A DNA stretch of 64,000 nt from Pseudomonadales bacterium (GTDB taxonomy: Bacteria; Pseudomonadota; Gammaproteobacteria; Pseudomonadales; Halieaceae). Below the pieces are notes generated by a model that did no database searches, had not been told where the DNA came from, and saw only the letters and a program-made list of their open reading frames with translations. A program made the position numbers and the translations under genes. Location: positions 124,001 through 188,000 of the forward strand of contig JACKNV010000001.1 of the NCBI GenBank assembly GCA_024234735.1, written 5' to 3'. Of the stretch, positions 17,395 to 26,359 are shown piece after piece (the stretch's first letter is position 1; each line of letters starts with the position of its first letter).

Positions 17395-17919
17395 TCAGCC
17401 GCGCTTGAGGTCGAGCTGTGGCGTGCTGTCCACCTGGCCGATGGTGGCGGGCTCCTTGGGCGCCGGCTTGGCTGGTTTGCCGCCCGCCTCGGCCGGGTCC
17501 ATGTCGATACTGCCCTTGAATACCCCGCCGTCTTCCAGGGTGACCCGCGGGGCGACGATGTTGCCGCGGACGTTGCCCAGGCGAGAGATCGTGACGATCT
17601 CGCTGGCGCTTATGTCGCCGTCCAGCTTGCCGTCTATGCGGATGGTCCTGGCATGGACGTCGGCGCGCACCTCGCCGGACTCGCCCACGACCACCTCATT
17701 GGCCTGCAGGTTTATCGTACCCTCTACCCGGCCCTGGATGAGGAGATCCTCGTCTCCGGTCACTTCACCCTTGATTCTGATGCTCGGTCCTATCATGGCG
17801 GTGCTCCTGGTGTTGCTGGTGGCGTGAGGCGCGGGGGTCTGGTTGGCCGCAGCGGAGGCCGCGGCCGGGGGTTCCACTGGCCTGCCTGTTGCCGGCTTGC
17901 TCTTGTTCCGCTCAAACAT
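17395..17919 (-). CDS. Bactofilin (polymer-forming cytoskeletal protein)
   Basis: Bactofilins self-assemble into nucleotide-independent filaments that position envelope or division machinery. The 174-residue protein has a low-complexity Ala/Pro/Thr N-terminus (1-40), a right-handed beta-helix core of about 100 residues with the repeating short strand pattern (IRIKGEVTGDEDLLIQGRVEG, shown in outline, then VVVGESGEVRADV and VTISRLGNVRGNI), and a Pro/Lys-rich C-terminal tail. Size and layout are standard. It is transcribed away from eda, so the roughly 200-base gap between them should hold both promoters. Confidence 0.93.
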   Translation of the reverse strand: MFERNKSKPATGRPVEPPAAASAAANQTPAPHATSNTRSTAMIGPSIRIKGEVTGDEDLLIQGRVEGTINLQANEVVVGESGEVRADVHARTIRIDGKLDGDISASEIVTISRLGNVRGNIVAPRVTLEDGGVFKGSIDMDPAEAGGKPAKPAPKEPATIGQVDSTPQLDLKRG

Positions 17920-18116
17920 GGTCCTGGCTACCCTTATCCGGTATCGGCCGGTAATCGTAGCAGCCCGACCAGACTTTAACCAGCCAGCCGCGGCGGACGC
18001 GCTGGGCGTGGGTTGTCACGCATTTGTCTTGGATTGGGGCTACCCTAGCGACGCATATCGCGCTTTAATAGGGTTGCGCAGGCGGATTTCACCCCGGCGC
18101 AGTGGAGTTCTACCCC

Positions 18117-18734
18117 GTGTTACAAACCATTCTCGAGGACTGCAGGGTGCTGCCGGTGGTCACTGCCGCCAGTGTCGAGGCCACCGTGCAACTGGCCAGG
18201 GCACTGCAGCGCGGCGGGATGACGGCCATTGAGATTACCCTGCGCAGTCCCGCCGCCCTGGACAGTATACGCGCGGTGACGGCGCAGGTTCCGGGCATGC
18301 TGGTGGCTGCCGGCACCGTCACCACGGCCGCGGAGCTCGAGCAGGCCGTGGCGGCGGGCGCCACCCTGGCGCTCAGCCCGGGCGCCACCCCGGCATTGTT
18401 GCGGGCCGCGGCGGATTCAGGGGTGGACTTCGTCCCGGGCGTGGCCACCGCCTCGGAAATCATGTGCGGCGTGGATCATGGTTTCGGCATATTCAAACTG
18501 TTCCCGGCGGAAGCGCTCGGCGGCCTGGCGCTGCTGAAGTCGCTGGCGGGTCCCTTCCCGCGGCTGCGCTTCTGCCCGACCGGCGGCCTGCACCCGGGCA
18601 ATTTCCGGGACTACCTGGCCCTTCCCAACGTCATCTGTTGCGGTGGATCATGGATGGTTGGGGCCGACCTGGTGGACAATGGCAAGTGGGATGATATCGA
18701 GGGCCTGGCGCGCGCCGCCATGGCCAACCAGTAA
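18117..18734 (+). CDS. eda: 2-keto-3-deoxy-6-phosphogluconate (KDPG)/4-hydroxy-2-oxoglutarate aldolase
   Basis: Cleaves KDPG to pyruvate and glyceraldehyde-3-phosphate in the Entner-Doudoroff pathway. From GTG 18117 (GGAG nine bases upstream) it is 205 residues; a GTG at 18102 has no ribosome site. Catalytic Glu39 (IEITLRS) and the Schiff-base Lys127 (FKLFPAE) are present, with the phosphate-binding RFCPTGG and GGSWM blocks. No edd or zwf lies nearby. Downstream on the same strand, 23 bases away, come the two GAPDH-family genes, which would act on the triose phosphate it releases. Confidence 0.94.
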   Translation: MLQTILEDCRVLPVVTAASVEATVQLARALQRGGMTAIEITLRSPAALDSIRAVTAQVPGMLVAAGTVTTAAELEQAVAAGATLALSPGATPALLRAAADSGVDFVPGVATASEIMCGVDHGFGIFKLFPAEALGGLALLKSLAGPFPRLRFCPTGGLHPGNFRDYLALPNVICCGGSWMVGADLVDNGKWDDIEGLARAAMANQ

Positions 18735-18757
18735 GGCAACAGGCAAGGAGAGAACCT

Positions 18758-19780
18758 ATGGCACAGGAACAGCCCATTCGCGTGGGTATCATGGGGTTCG
18801 GGCAGACCGGGCGCCAGATCTACGAATTGGCCTCGCGCAGCGATGACGTGGAGATCGTGGCGATCGCCGATATCGGCAAGCCCGAAATCCTGCACTATCT
18901 GCTGTGCTCCGAGGTAGACCAACCAGAGCGCCACGAATTGCAGGGAAACTTCCTGGTGAACCCGAAGTTTCGCGCGCGCCTGGTGCAGATCGACCTGCCG
19001 GGAGAGATGCCCTGGGACGTGTTCGGCGTCGACATGGTGATCGATTCCACCGGTAAATTCCGCGACGTGGCCAGCATGCAGGGCCACCTCGACAACGGCG
19101 CGCGCCGCGTACTGCTGCGCACACTGCCGGTGGACGGTATCGACCGGATCGTCATACCCGGCATCAACGAAGCCGATGCGCGGGCGGAGGACTGCATGAT
19201 CTCTGCCGGTTCGGCGACCACCACCGCGCTGTGCCTGCTGCTGCACGTGTTGTCGCAGCAGTTCGAGATAACCTGTGGAAGCATGACCACTATTCACGCC
19301 TATACCTCGGACCAGGCGTTGCAGGACTATGCCGGCGTCGATATCCGCCGCAGCCGCTCCGCAGCGAAAAACATCATTCCCAATACCCACGAGGCGGGCA
19401 GCTGGCTGGGGCAGGTGTTGCCGGCCTTCGACGGCAAGATCCTCACCTCGGCGCTCAACGTGCCCATCCACGAGGGTTGTCTGCTCGATGTGAACCTGGT
19501 GATGGCGGATGCCGCGGTGACAATCGACCAGGTCAACGACGCCATGCGCGCCGGTGCGGCGCAGCTTCCCGGCATCGTCGGGGTGGTCGAGGACCCCATC
19601 GTGTCGTCCGATGTCATCGGCAACCCCCACTCCCTGCTGTTCGACGCCAAGGGAACAATCAAGGCGGGCAGCAATACCATCAAGACGCTCAGCTGGTATG
19701 AGAATCTCGGTCACGCCGCTCGCCTGCTGGATGTGGTGCGGCTCTACCGCAAACTGGACGTAGCGCAGGAGGCAGCGTAA
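18758..19780 (+). CDS. GAPDH-family protein lacking the catalytic cysteine
   Basis: A 340-residue protein that follows the glyceraldehyde-3-phosphate dehydrogenase fold end to end but looks inactive as a dehydrogenase. The motif that reads SNASCTTNC in true GAPDH is SAGSATTTA here, with GCG (Ala153) at the catalytic position; the DNA at 19214-19216 is unambiguous. The general-base His is kept (His180 in IHAYTSDQ). The NAD loop is GFGQTGR instead of GFGRIGR, the phosphate-site TG reads HE, and the substrate Arg of ARVP is replaced in LNVP. Its stop shares a base with the ATG of the active gapA (TAATG). It may be a regulatory partner or have a new substrate; it is not a decayed gene. Confidence 0.85.
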   Translation: MAQEQPIRVGIMGFGQTGRQIYELASRSDDVEIVAIADIGKPEILHYLLCSEVDQPERHELQGNFLVNPKFRARLVQIDLPGEMPWDVFGVDMVIDSTGKFRDVASMQGHLDNGARRVLLRTLPVDGIDRIVIPGINEADARAEDCMISAGSATTTALCLLLHVLSQQFEITCGSMTTIHAYTSDQALQDYAGVDIRRSRSAAKNIIPNTHEAGSWLGQVLPAFDGKILTSALNVPIHEGCLLDVNLVMADAAVTIDQVNDAMRAGAAQLPGIVGVVEDPIVSSDVIGNPHSLLFDAKGTIKAGSNTIKTLSWYENLGHAARLLDVVRLYRKLDVAQEAA

Positions 19781-20778
19781 TGAAAGTCGGTATCAACGGA
19801 TTCGGCCGCATAGGCCGCTCGGTATTCCGTATCCTGGAAAACGTGCAGGGCATCGACGTCGTCGCCATCAACGACCTGTTCGATTACGAGGCCCTGCGTT
19901 ACCTGCTGGATTACGACACGGTGATGGGCCCCTTCGGCAAGGCGCTGAAGCTGGAGGACGGGCAACTGGTCACCGACAAGAGCCGGGTGAAGCTGGTGAG
20001 CGAACGCAACCCGGCGGACATTCCCTGGAAAGACCTGGGAGTCGACGTGGTGGTCGAGTCCACCGGTGTGTTTCGCAAGCGCGAGCAACTGGAACAGCAC
20101 CTGGCGGCGGGCGCCGGGCACGTGGTCCTGACGGTGCCCTCCAAGGATCCGGTGGACTACACCGTGGTGCTGGGGGTCAACGAGGAGGGCCTGCTGCCCG
20201 AGCACCGCATCATCTCCAATGCCAGCTGCACCACCAATTGCCTGGCGCCCATGGCCAGGGTGCTCAACGAGGCCTTCGGGATAGAGGAGGGGGTGATCAA
20301 CACGGTGCACGCCTACACCAACGACCAGCGCCTGGCCGACGTGCCCCACTCGGACTGGCGCCGCAGCCGGGCGGCGGCGGAGAATATCATTCCCACTTCC
20401 ACCGGCGCCGCCAAGGCCGTGGGCGTGGTGCTGCCGGAGCTGGCGGGACGCCTGCACGGCATCGCGGCCCGGGTGCCGGTGCCCGACGGCTCGGTGGTCG
20501 ATCTGTTCTGCAAGCTCGGCAAGCAGGTGTCGGTGAGCGATGTGCACGCGGCGGTACGCGAGGCGGCCGCCTCGGAGCGCTTGCAGGGCATCCTGCAGTA
20601 CAGCGAGCGGCCCATTGTCTCCTCGGACATCATCGGCAATTCGCACTCGTCGATTTTTGATGCGGGCTTTACCGGGGTCACCGGTGGCCGCTACCTGCGG
20701 GTGCTCAACTGGTACGACAACGAGTGGGGTTACTCCTGTCGGGTGGTCGACCTGCTGGGCAGGCTGAAGGCCGGCTGA
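19780..20778 (+). CDS. gap: Glyceraldehyde-3-phosphate dehydrogenase, type I
   Basis: NAD(P)-dependent oxidation and phosphorylation of glyceraldehyde-3-phosphate. The 332 residues contain the NGFGRIGR dinucleotide loop, catalytic Cys150 in SNASCTTNC, His in HAYTNDQ, substrate Arg in ARVPVPDGS and the C-terminal WYDNEWGYS. Everything needed for activity is present, in contrast to the paralogue just upstream. TAATG coupling to that paralogue implies equal production of both chains, compatible with a mixed tetramer. ppc starts 14 bases downstream, so eda, both GAPDH genes and ppc probably form one operon. Confidence 0.96.
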   Translation: MKVGINGFGRIGRSVFRILENVQGIDVVAINDLFDYEALRYLLDYDTVMGPFGKALKLEDGQLVTDKSRVKLVSERNPADIPWKDLGVDVVVESTGVFRKREQLEQHLAAGAGHVVLTVPSKDPVDYTVVLGVNEEGLLPEHRIISNASCTTNCLAPMARVLNEAFGIEEGVINTVHAYTNDQRLADVPHSDWRRSRAAAENIIPTSTGAAKAVGVVLPELAGRLHGIAARVPVPDGSVVDLFCKLGKQVSVSDVHAAVREAAASERLQGILQYSERPIVSSDIIGNSHSSIFDAGFTGVTGGRYLRVLNWYDNEWGYSCRVVDLLGRLKAG

Positions 20779-20792
20779 TAGCGCGACGCGAC

Positions 20793-23420
20793 ATGGCGGA
20801 TCTGGATTACGCCTCCCTACGCGGCAACGTCAGCCTGCTGGGGAGAATGCTGGGGGATACCATCGCCGCGGCCGAGGGCGATGACTTCCTGCAGCTGATC
20901 GAGCAGATCCGCAGCCTGTCCAAACGCGCGCGGGAGGGGTTCGGCGAGGCGCGCAACGAGTTGGAGGCCCTGCTGTTGAACCTGGGCAGCGAAGAGTTGG
21001 TGCCGGTGGCACGGGCATTCAGCCAGTTTCTCAATCTCGCCAATATCGCCGACCAGCATCACAACGTCTCGCGCGAGGCCGACGAGTTGCTGTCCGCCTC
21101 GCGCACCCTGGCCAACGATCTGGGTGAACTGATCGCGGAGGGGGTGCCCGCCCGGCAGGTGATCGCCGCGGTGCATCAGTTGCGGATCGAACTGGTGCTC
21201 ACTGCGCACCCCACCGAAATCACCCGCCGTACGCTGATTCACAAACATGCCGAGGTCGGCCGCTGCCTCGCCCAGTTGGAACTGGCCGGCCTGACCGAAC
21301 GCGAAAGCCAAAGGCTCCATGATCGCCTGCGCGAATTGATCGCCCAGATATGGTTCGGCGACGACTTCCGTCGGGAACGGCCGACCCCCGTCGATGAAGC
21401 CAAGTGGGGCTTCGCCGTCGTGGAGGACTCCCTGTGGCGTGCGGTGCCGGAATTCATGCGGCGCCTGGACCGGGCCCTGCTCGACAGTTGCGGGGAGCGC
21501 CTGCCGCTGGAGATCGCGCCGGTCTCTTTTGTCTCGTGGATGGGCGGGGACCGCGATGGTAACCCCAACGTCACCGCGGCGGTAACCACCGAGGTGATGT
21601 TGTTGAGCCGCTGGCAGGCCGCTGATCTCTACCTGGCAGATGTGGTGCATCTGGTCGAAGAGTTGTCCATGACCAGTTGCAACGCCACTGTGCGCGAGCG
21701 CTCGGGCAATGCCCACGAGCCCTATCGCGCCGTGTTGCGCCCCCTGCGCGACCTGTTGCGCCACACGCGCGCCGCCATCGAGGCGGAACTGGACGGGGAG
21801 CCGGTGCCGGAAGGGGAATGCCTGCACAGTATCGAGCAGTTGTGGGAGCCGCTGCACGCCTGCTACCAGTCGCTGCACGAGTGCGGCATGCGGATCATCG
21901 CCGATGGCGCACTGCTCGACCTGTTGCGCAGGGTGCGCTGTTTCGGCGTGCACCTGCTGCGTCACGACGTGCGCCAGGACAGCGCCCGCCACACCCAGGT
22001 ATTGGCGGAGCTCACCACCTATCTGGGCCTGGGAGATTACGCCGCCTGGGACGAGCGCACTCGCCAGGCATTCCTGCTGCAGGAGCTGGCTGGGCGCCGC
22101 CCGCTGGTACCCCCCCGCTGGCAGCCGTCCGCCGACGCGCAGGAGGTCCTGGATACCTGCGCGGTGGTCGCGGGGCAGCCGCGCCAGGCGCTGGGTGCCT
22201 ATGTGATCTCCATGGCGCGGCAACCCTCGGACGTGCTGGCCGTGCACCTGCTGCTCAAGGAGGCGGGCTGCGACCACAAGCTGCCCGTGGCGCCGCTGTT
22301 TGAAACCCTGGACGATCTGTCCCGGGCGCGGGAGGTGGTGGCAACGCTGCTGCGCGACAACTGGTACTGCGGCCACATCCGCGGGCGCATGATGGTGATG
22401 ATCGGCTATTCCGATTCGGCCAAGGACGCCGGCATGCTGGCCGCCTCCTGGGCGCAATACCGGGCCCAGGAGGCGTTGCTGGAGGTGTGTGACGCCAACG
22501 ATATTCGCCTCACCCTGTTCCACGGCCGCGGCGGTACCATCGGCCGCGGCGGCGCGCCGGCCCGGGAGGCGCTGTTGTCCCAGCCTCCCGGTTCGCTGCG
22601 CAACGGTTTGCGGGTGACCGAGCAGGGGGAAATGATCCGCGCCAAGCTGGGCTGGAGCGCCATGGCGGTCAAGACGCTGGCGCTGTATACCGGCGCGATC
22701 TGCCGCGCCAACTTGCTGACCCCCCCCGCCCCGGCCGAAGCGTGGCGCGACCTTATGGCCACCCTGGCGAGCGAATCCTGCGAGGCCTACCGCGCAGTGG
22801 TCAGGGACAATCCGGATTTCGTTGCCTATTTCCGGTACGCCACACCCGAGCAGGAACTCGCCAAACTGCCGCTGGGTTCGCGCCCGGCGCGGCGGGCCGG
22901 TGGCGGCGGCATCGAGAGCCTGCGGGCCATTCCCTGGATATTCGCCTGGTCGCAGAATCGGCTGGTGCTGCCGGCGTGGCTGGGGGCGGGGACAGCGCTG
23001 CGCGCGGCCCTGGAGCGCGGGCAGGGCGCGCTACTGCGGGAGATGGCGGCGGTCTGGCCATTTTTCGCCACCCGCCTGGCGATGCTGGAAATGGTGTTTG
23101 CCAAGTCCGATGCCGGGATATCCGCTTATTACGATGAGCGCCTGGTGCCGCAAGCGCTGCGCCCGATTGGCGTGGCACTGCGCGAGCAACTGGCGGCCGA
23201 CACCGCCACCGTGCTGGAAATCGGCGCCAGCGGTCAGCTGTTGGAAACCGAGCCCTGGATTCGCGAATCCCTGCGCCTGCGCAATATCTATACCGAACCG
23301 CTGAACATGTTGCAGGCGGAGTTGCTCAGGCGCAACCGACAGGCCCCGGAGCCGGTGCTGGAGCGGGCGATCATGGTAACCATCGCCGGCGTGGCGGCGG
23401 GGATGCGCAACACCGGTTGA
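20793..23420 (+). CDS. ppc: Phosphoenolpyruvate carboxylase
   Basis: Carboxylates PEP to oxaloacetate, refilling the TCA cycle. ATG 20793 gives 875 residues (E. coli 883). His139 in LTAHPTEITRRT, the FHGRGGTIGRGGAP loop, the GYSDSAKDAG block and the C-terminal Asn-Thr-Gly ending are all in place, and the protein ends at the expected residue. The start gives a family-typical helix after MADLDYASLR; an earlier in-frame ATG at 20724 would overlap gapA. The ribosome site is weak, which suggests coupling to gapA. Together with malic enzyme and OadGAB it places three oxaloacetate/malate branch enzymes within 27 kb. Confidence 0.96.
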   Translation: MADLDYASLRGNVSLLGRMLGDTIAAAEGDDFLQLIEQIRSLSKRAREGFGEARNELEALLLNLGSEELVPVARAFSQFLNLANIADQHHNVSREADELLSASRTLANDLGELIAEGVPARQVIAAVHQLRIELVLTAHPTEITRRTLIHKHAEVGRCLAQLELAGLTERESQRLHDRLRELIAQIWFGDDFRRERPTPVDEAKWGFAVVEDSLWRAVPEFMRRLDRALLDSCGERLPLEIAPVSFVSWMGGDRDGNPNVTAAVTTEVMLLSRWQAADLYLADVVHLVEELSMTSCNATVRERSGNAHEPYRAVLRPLRDLLRHTRAAIEAELDGEPVPEGECLHSIEQLWEPLHACYQSLHECGMRIIADGALLDLLRRVRCFGVHLLRHDVRQDSARHTQVLAELTTYLGLGDYAAWDERTRQAFLLQELAGRRPLVPPRWQPSADAQEVLDTCAVVAGQPRQALGAYVISMARQPSDVLAVHLLLKEAGCDHKLPVAPLFETLDDLSRAREVVATLLRDNWYCGHIRGRMMVMIGYSDSAKDAGMLAASWAQYRAQEALLEVCDANDIRLTLFHGRGGTIGRGGAPAREALLSQPPGSLRNGLRVTEQGEMIRAKLGWSAMAVKTLALYTGAICRANLLTPPAPAEAWRDLMATLASESCEAYRAVVRDNPDFVAYFRYATPEQELAKLPLGSRPARRAGGGGIESLRAIPWIFAWSQNRLVLPAWLGAGTALRAALERGQGALLREMAAVWPFFATRLAMLEMVFAKSDAGISAYYDERLVPQALRPIGVALREQLAADTATVLEIGASGQLLETEPWIRESLRLRNIYTEPLNMLQAELLRRNRQAPEPVLERAIMVTIAGVAAGMRNTG

Positions 23421-23509
23421 GGCGCCGCTATTGACCTGCAAGGGGCTGCCCGCCGACAATACGCAGCGGCTTACAAGCCCTGTGTCGCAATCCAACCAAG
23501 GTGTTTTCA

Positions 23510-24091
23510 ATGCAAAGAATCCTCAAGGCCGGTCTGTTGTTACCCCTGTTGTCGCTGCTGCTGGCAGCGGCTTCGCCAGCGCGCGCGGATGAGTACAGCG
23601 ATACCATCAAATCCTTCATGGGCGCTGGCCTGAGTGGGCAGTACTTCGACGGCGCCTACGGCTACGCGGTATTCCCCACCATCGGCAAGGTCGGGTTCAT
23701 TGTCGGTGGCGCCTACGGTGAAGGCCGGGTCTATGCCGCCGGGCAGTACGTGGGCAACAGCTCCATGATGCAACTGGCGGCTGGCTGGCTGGCCGGTGCC
23801 CAGGCTTACAGCCAGATCATCTTTTTCCAGAACCAGACGGCCTATGAAGAGTTTACCTCCGGCAACTTCGAATTCAGCGCCCAGGCCACGGCAGTGGCGA
23901 TTACCGCTGGCGTGAATGCCGAGGCCAGTACCACCGGCGGCCTGGCCGCCACCGCCAGCGGCGGTCGCAACGACGCGGCCACCGCCCAGGGCGGTTATCG
24001 CAGGGGACTGGCGGTATTTACCATCGCCAAGGGCGGCCTGATGTTCGAGGTGTCGCTGGGCGGGCAGAAATACAGCTACACCCCGCTGTAA
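23510..24091 (+). CDS. Exported SYLF-domain (YSC84-related) lipid-binding protein
   Basis: A 193-residue protein with a clear Sec signal peptide (basic MQRILK, a Leu-rich core and ARA-DE cleavage near residue 24), followed by a SYLF/YSC84 domain: GYAVFPTIGKVGFIVGGAYGEG, shown in outline, then the Ala/Gly-rich segment and a C-terminal FTIAKGGLMFEVSLGGQ. Such domains bind phosphoinositides in eukaryotes and are of unclear role in bacteria, probably envelope lipid binding. AAGGTG six bases before ATG 23510 supports the start. The gene ends four bases from the end of convergent lutC. Confidence 0.87.
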   Translation: MQRILKAGLLLPLLSLLLAAASPARADEYSDTIKSFMGAGLSGQYFDGAYGYAVFPTIGKVGFIVGGAYGEGRVYAAGQYVGNSSMMQLAAGWLAGAQAYSQIIFFQNQTAYEEFTSGNFEFSAQATAVAITAGVNAEASTTGGLAATASGGRNDAATAQGGYRRGLAVFTIAKGGLMFEVSLGGQKYSYTPL

Positions 24092-24095
24092 AACC

Positions 24096-24794
24096 TCAGG
24101 CGCCCGCCAGCCGGCGGGCGTCCTCCAGCACCGTGGGCGGCGTGTCGCCCACCAGGACGACGTGCCAGTGGCGCGGGCCGTGGGCGCCGTATACCAGCTG
24201 GCCCTCGATGTCCGCGGTACTGGACGGCCCGGCGATGAAATTCAGGCCCCGGGGCCGGCCGCCCCTGTCCATCTCCTGCCGCAGGCCGGCCCAGGCCTGC
24301 TCCATGTTTGCCACCAGCCGGGCACTGTCTACCAACACGATATGGTGTTCGCCCAGCAGGTTGTTCGCGGCGGGATTGGCCTTGCCGGTGCGCAGGACCG
24401 TGGCGCCGGTCTCGGCGATGCCCAGCAGGGCGTAGCTCACGGCCACCGGCTCGCCCGGCTCGATAGTGCCAAAGCGCGGTAGCACGCCGGCTTCGCGCCA
24501 GGGCATGGCCGCCAGGTTGGCATCGTTGCCGGCCACCAGCCGGTGGCTGCGAAAATGGCGGTAAATGTAGTCCGCCAGTGCCTTGACGGCCAGCGAGCGG
24601 TTGGCAACGCAATCGATTGTCCCCTTGTTTTTCAGGACGTTGGCGAGGAAGGCCGTCGCCAGGTCGCTGCTGGGCAGGGGCGCGCCGGGCGCGCTGTCCA
24701 CGGCGGGCAGGGCGCGGGCGATGTCCTCGGCGTCTGCCGCCCGGCAGGTGTGGCGCAGGCGGGCGAATATCTGCGCGCGGGCGCTATCGTTCAC
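24096..24794 (-). CDS. lutC: Lactate utilization protein C (LUD domain)
   Basis: Third subunit of the LutABC L-lactate oxidation system. The 232 residues carry a LUD-type domain with GIAETGATVL and the EHHIVLVDSARLV segment typical of LutC/YkgG. GTG 24794 is used, with GGAGA eight bases upstream and an 11-base overlap with the end of lutB; any earlier start would lie deep inside lutB. The protein is cytosolic. It is the last gene of the lutA-lutB-lutC run, and its end contains a GC-rich hairpin (24101-24120). Confidence 0.87.
   Translation of the reverse strand: MNDSARAQIFARLRHTCRAADAEDIARALPAVDSAPGAPLPSSDLATAFLANVLKNKGTIDCVANRSLAVKALADYIYRHFRSHRLVAGNDANLAAMPWREAGVLPRFGTIEPGEPVAVSYALLGIAETGATVLRTGKANPAANNLLGEHHIVLVDSARLVANMEQAWAGLRQEMDRGGRPRGLNFIAGPSSTADIEGQLVYGAHGPRHWHVVLVGDTPPTVLEDARRLAGA
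24101..24120. terminator. GC hairpin between convergent SYLF gene and lutC
   Basis: Eight-base perfect stem (CGCCCGCC / GGCGGGCG) with a four-base loop, ten bases after the SYLF stop and inside the last codons of lutC. It is symmetric and could stop transcription from both sides, but neither side has a T-run. Confidence 0.4.
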
Positions 24795-26349
24795 GTTCCG
24801 GTCTCCGTCTCGGTTTCCTGCCGCGGGGCCCGCCGGGATGCGCTCCCGAACGGCTGCCGGCCCCGGCCTTGCGGTGCTGGCCCGGGCGCCGCGGGTCGGG
24901 CCTGCGGGTTGAACGCTTGCCCCGGGAGGCCGCGGCCGCCTGCCGCTGCAGGGCGCCGTACTGCTGCATGAAGGTTTTTCCCGACGGCGCGGGGAAGTCC
25001 CGCTGGCTGGTCCAGCCCGCCGCCAGCGGCAGTCGCGCGAAGCGGCCGCGGCGACGCCCGAGCAGGTGGAGACCGCCAATCCCCAGCGCGGTGAGGGCGT
25101 GATACAGGCGCGGCTGGCGTGCCAGCCAGGCGTGTAGTTTCAGCCCCCAGCGCCAGCGCACCGGCGTCAACTTGCGTTCGCTTTCCTCGTGGCGCAGATC
25201 CCGCAGCAGGTCCGGCAGGGGGATGCCCGCCGGGCACACTTCGGCGCAGCGGCCGCAGCTGGTACAGGCGTTGGGCAGCGCCGCGCTCTGTTCCAGTGAG
25301 GTCAGCAGCGGCGTGAGGATGGAGCCCATGGGGCCGGGGTATACCCAGCCATAGGCATGGCCGCCGACGCTGGCGTAGATCGGGCAGTGATTCAGGCAGG
25401 CGCCGCAGCGTATGCACTGCAGCATTTCCCGGTAATCGCTGGCCAGGATATCGCTGCGGCGGTTGTCCAGCAGGATGAAATGGGTTTCCAGCGGGCCGTC
25501 GCTGTCCTGTTCGCGTCGCGGCCCGGAATAAAAACTGGTGTAGCAGGTCTGCGGCTGGCCGGTGGCCGAGCGCACCAGCAGGCGCAACATGGCGGTGGCG
25601 TCCTCCAGGCGCGGCAGGACACGGTCGAGGGTGGTGCAGACGATCAGCACCCTGGGCAGGTTGGCGCACAGGTCGCCATTGCCCTCGTTGGTCACCAGCA
25701 TGGAATAGCCGGCCTCGGCCACCAGGGCATTGGCGCCGATAATGCCGACCTCGGCCTTGAGAAAGTGCTCGCGCAGCACCTGGCGGGCCTCGCCGACCAT
25801 GTCGACCACCTCCGCCAGTTCCCGGTCTCCCAGGTCGTGTTTGCGCCGGAACAGCTCGCGAATCTCGGCCGCCGATTTGTGCAGCGCCGGGCCGACGATG
25901 TGGCTGGGGGTCTCGCCGGCCTGCTGGATGATGTATTCGCCCAGGTCGGTTTCCAGCACTTCCAGGCCCGCCCGTTTCAGGTAGTCGTTCAGCCCGGTCT
26001 CCTCGGTGACCATGGACTTGCCCTTGGCGATGCGCTGGGCGCGGTGCTCCTGGCAGATGTCCAGTACCAGCGAGTTCATCTCGTCACCGTCGCGGGCGAA
26101 GTGCACGCGACTGCCGTTGGTCATGGCCTCCCGCTCGAATTGCGCCAGGTAGTGATCGAGGTGCTCCAGGGTGTGCTGGCGCACCTGGCGCACGTGGTCG
26201 CGCAATTCACTGAAGCGGCCGAAGTTGTCCATGGCCGCGTCGCGCACCAGGGGCGTGAAGGCGGCCAGCAGGTCGCGGCGCTGCGCCCGACCGCGGTCGG
26301 CGAGGGCGGCGCTGGCGTTGTCGAGAAAGCTGTCGCTGGTCTGCTTCAA
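24784..26349 (-). CDS. lutB: Lactate utilization iron-sulfur protein B
   Basis: LUD domain plus ferredoxin-like electron carrier of the lactate oxidation complex. A TTG at 26349, with GAGG eight bases upstream overlapping the lutA stop, gives 521 residues and the usual N-terminal helix; no ATG or GTG fits better. Two 4Fe-4S motifs are present: CIRCGACLNHCP and CTSCGRCAEVCP. After the usual end of the family (E. coli YkgF is about 475) comes a further tail of about 45 residues, mostly Arg, Pro, Gly and Lys, of unknown purpose. It stands between lutA and lutC with short gaps or overlaps. Confidence 0.88.
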   Translation of the reverse strand: MKQTSDSFLDNASAALADRGRAQRRDLLAAFTPLVRDAAMDNFGRFSELRDHVRQVRQHTLEHLDHYLAQFEREAMTNGSRVHFARDGDEMNSLVLDICQEHRAQRIAKGKSMVTEETGLNDYLKRAGLEVLETDLGEYIIQQAGETPSHIVGPALHKSAAEIRELFRRKHDLGDRELAEVVDMVGEARQVLREHFLKAEVGIIGANALVAEAGYSMLVTNEGNGDLCANLPRVLIVCTTLDRVLPRLEDATAMLRLLVRSATGQPQTCYTSFYSGPRREQDSDGPLETHFILLDNRRSDILASDYREMLQCIRCGACLNHCPIYASVGGHAYGWVYPGPMGSILTPLLTSLEQSAALPNACTSCGRCAEVCPAGIPLPDLLRDLRHEESERKLTPVRWRWGLKLHAWLARQPRLYHALTALGIGGLHLLGRRRGRFARLPLAAGWTSQRDFPAPSGKTFMQQYGALQRQAAAASRGKRSTRRPDPRRPGQHRKAGAGSRSGAHPGGPRGRKPRRRPERER

Positions 26350-26359
26350 GGGCGCGACC

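Noticed and set aside
18758..19780. Erythrose-4-phosphate dehydrogenase (Epd) for the first GAPDH-like gene
   Set aside because: Epd also needs the catalytic Cys, which is Ala153 here, and the surrounding motifs do not match.
20817..22523. 568-codon open frame on the minus strand
   Set aside because: It is antisense to ppc, which has every expected motif, so this frame is incidental.
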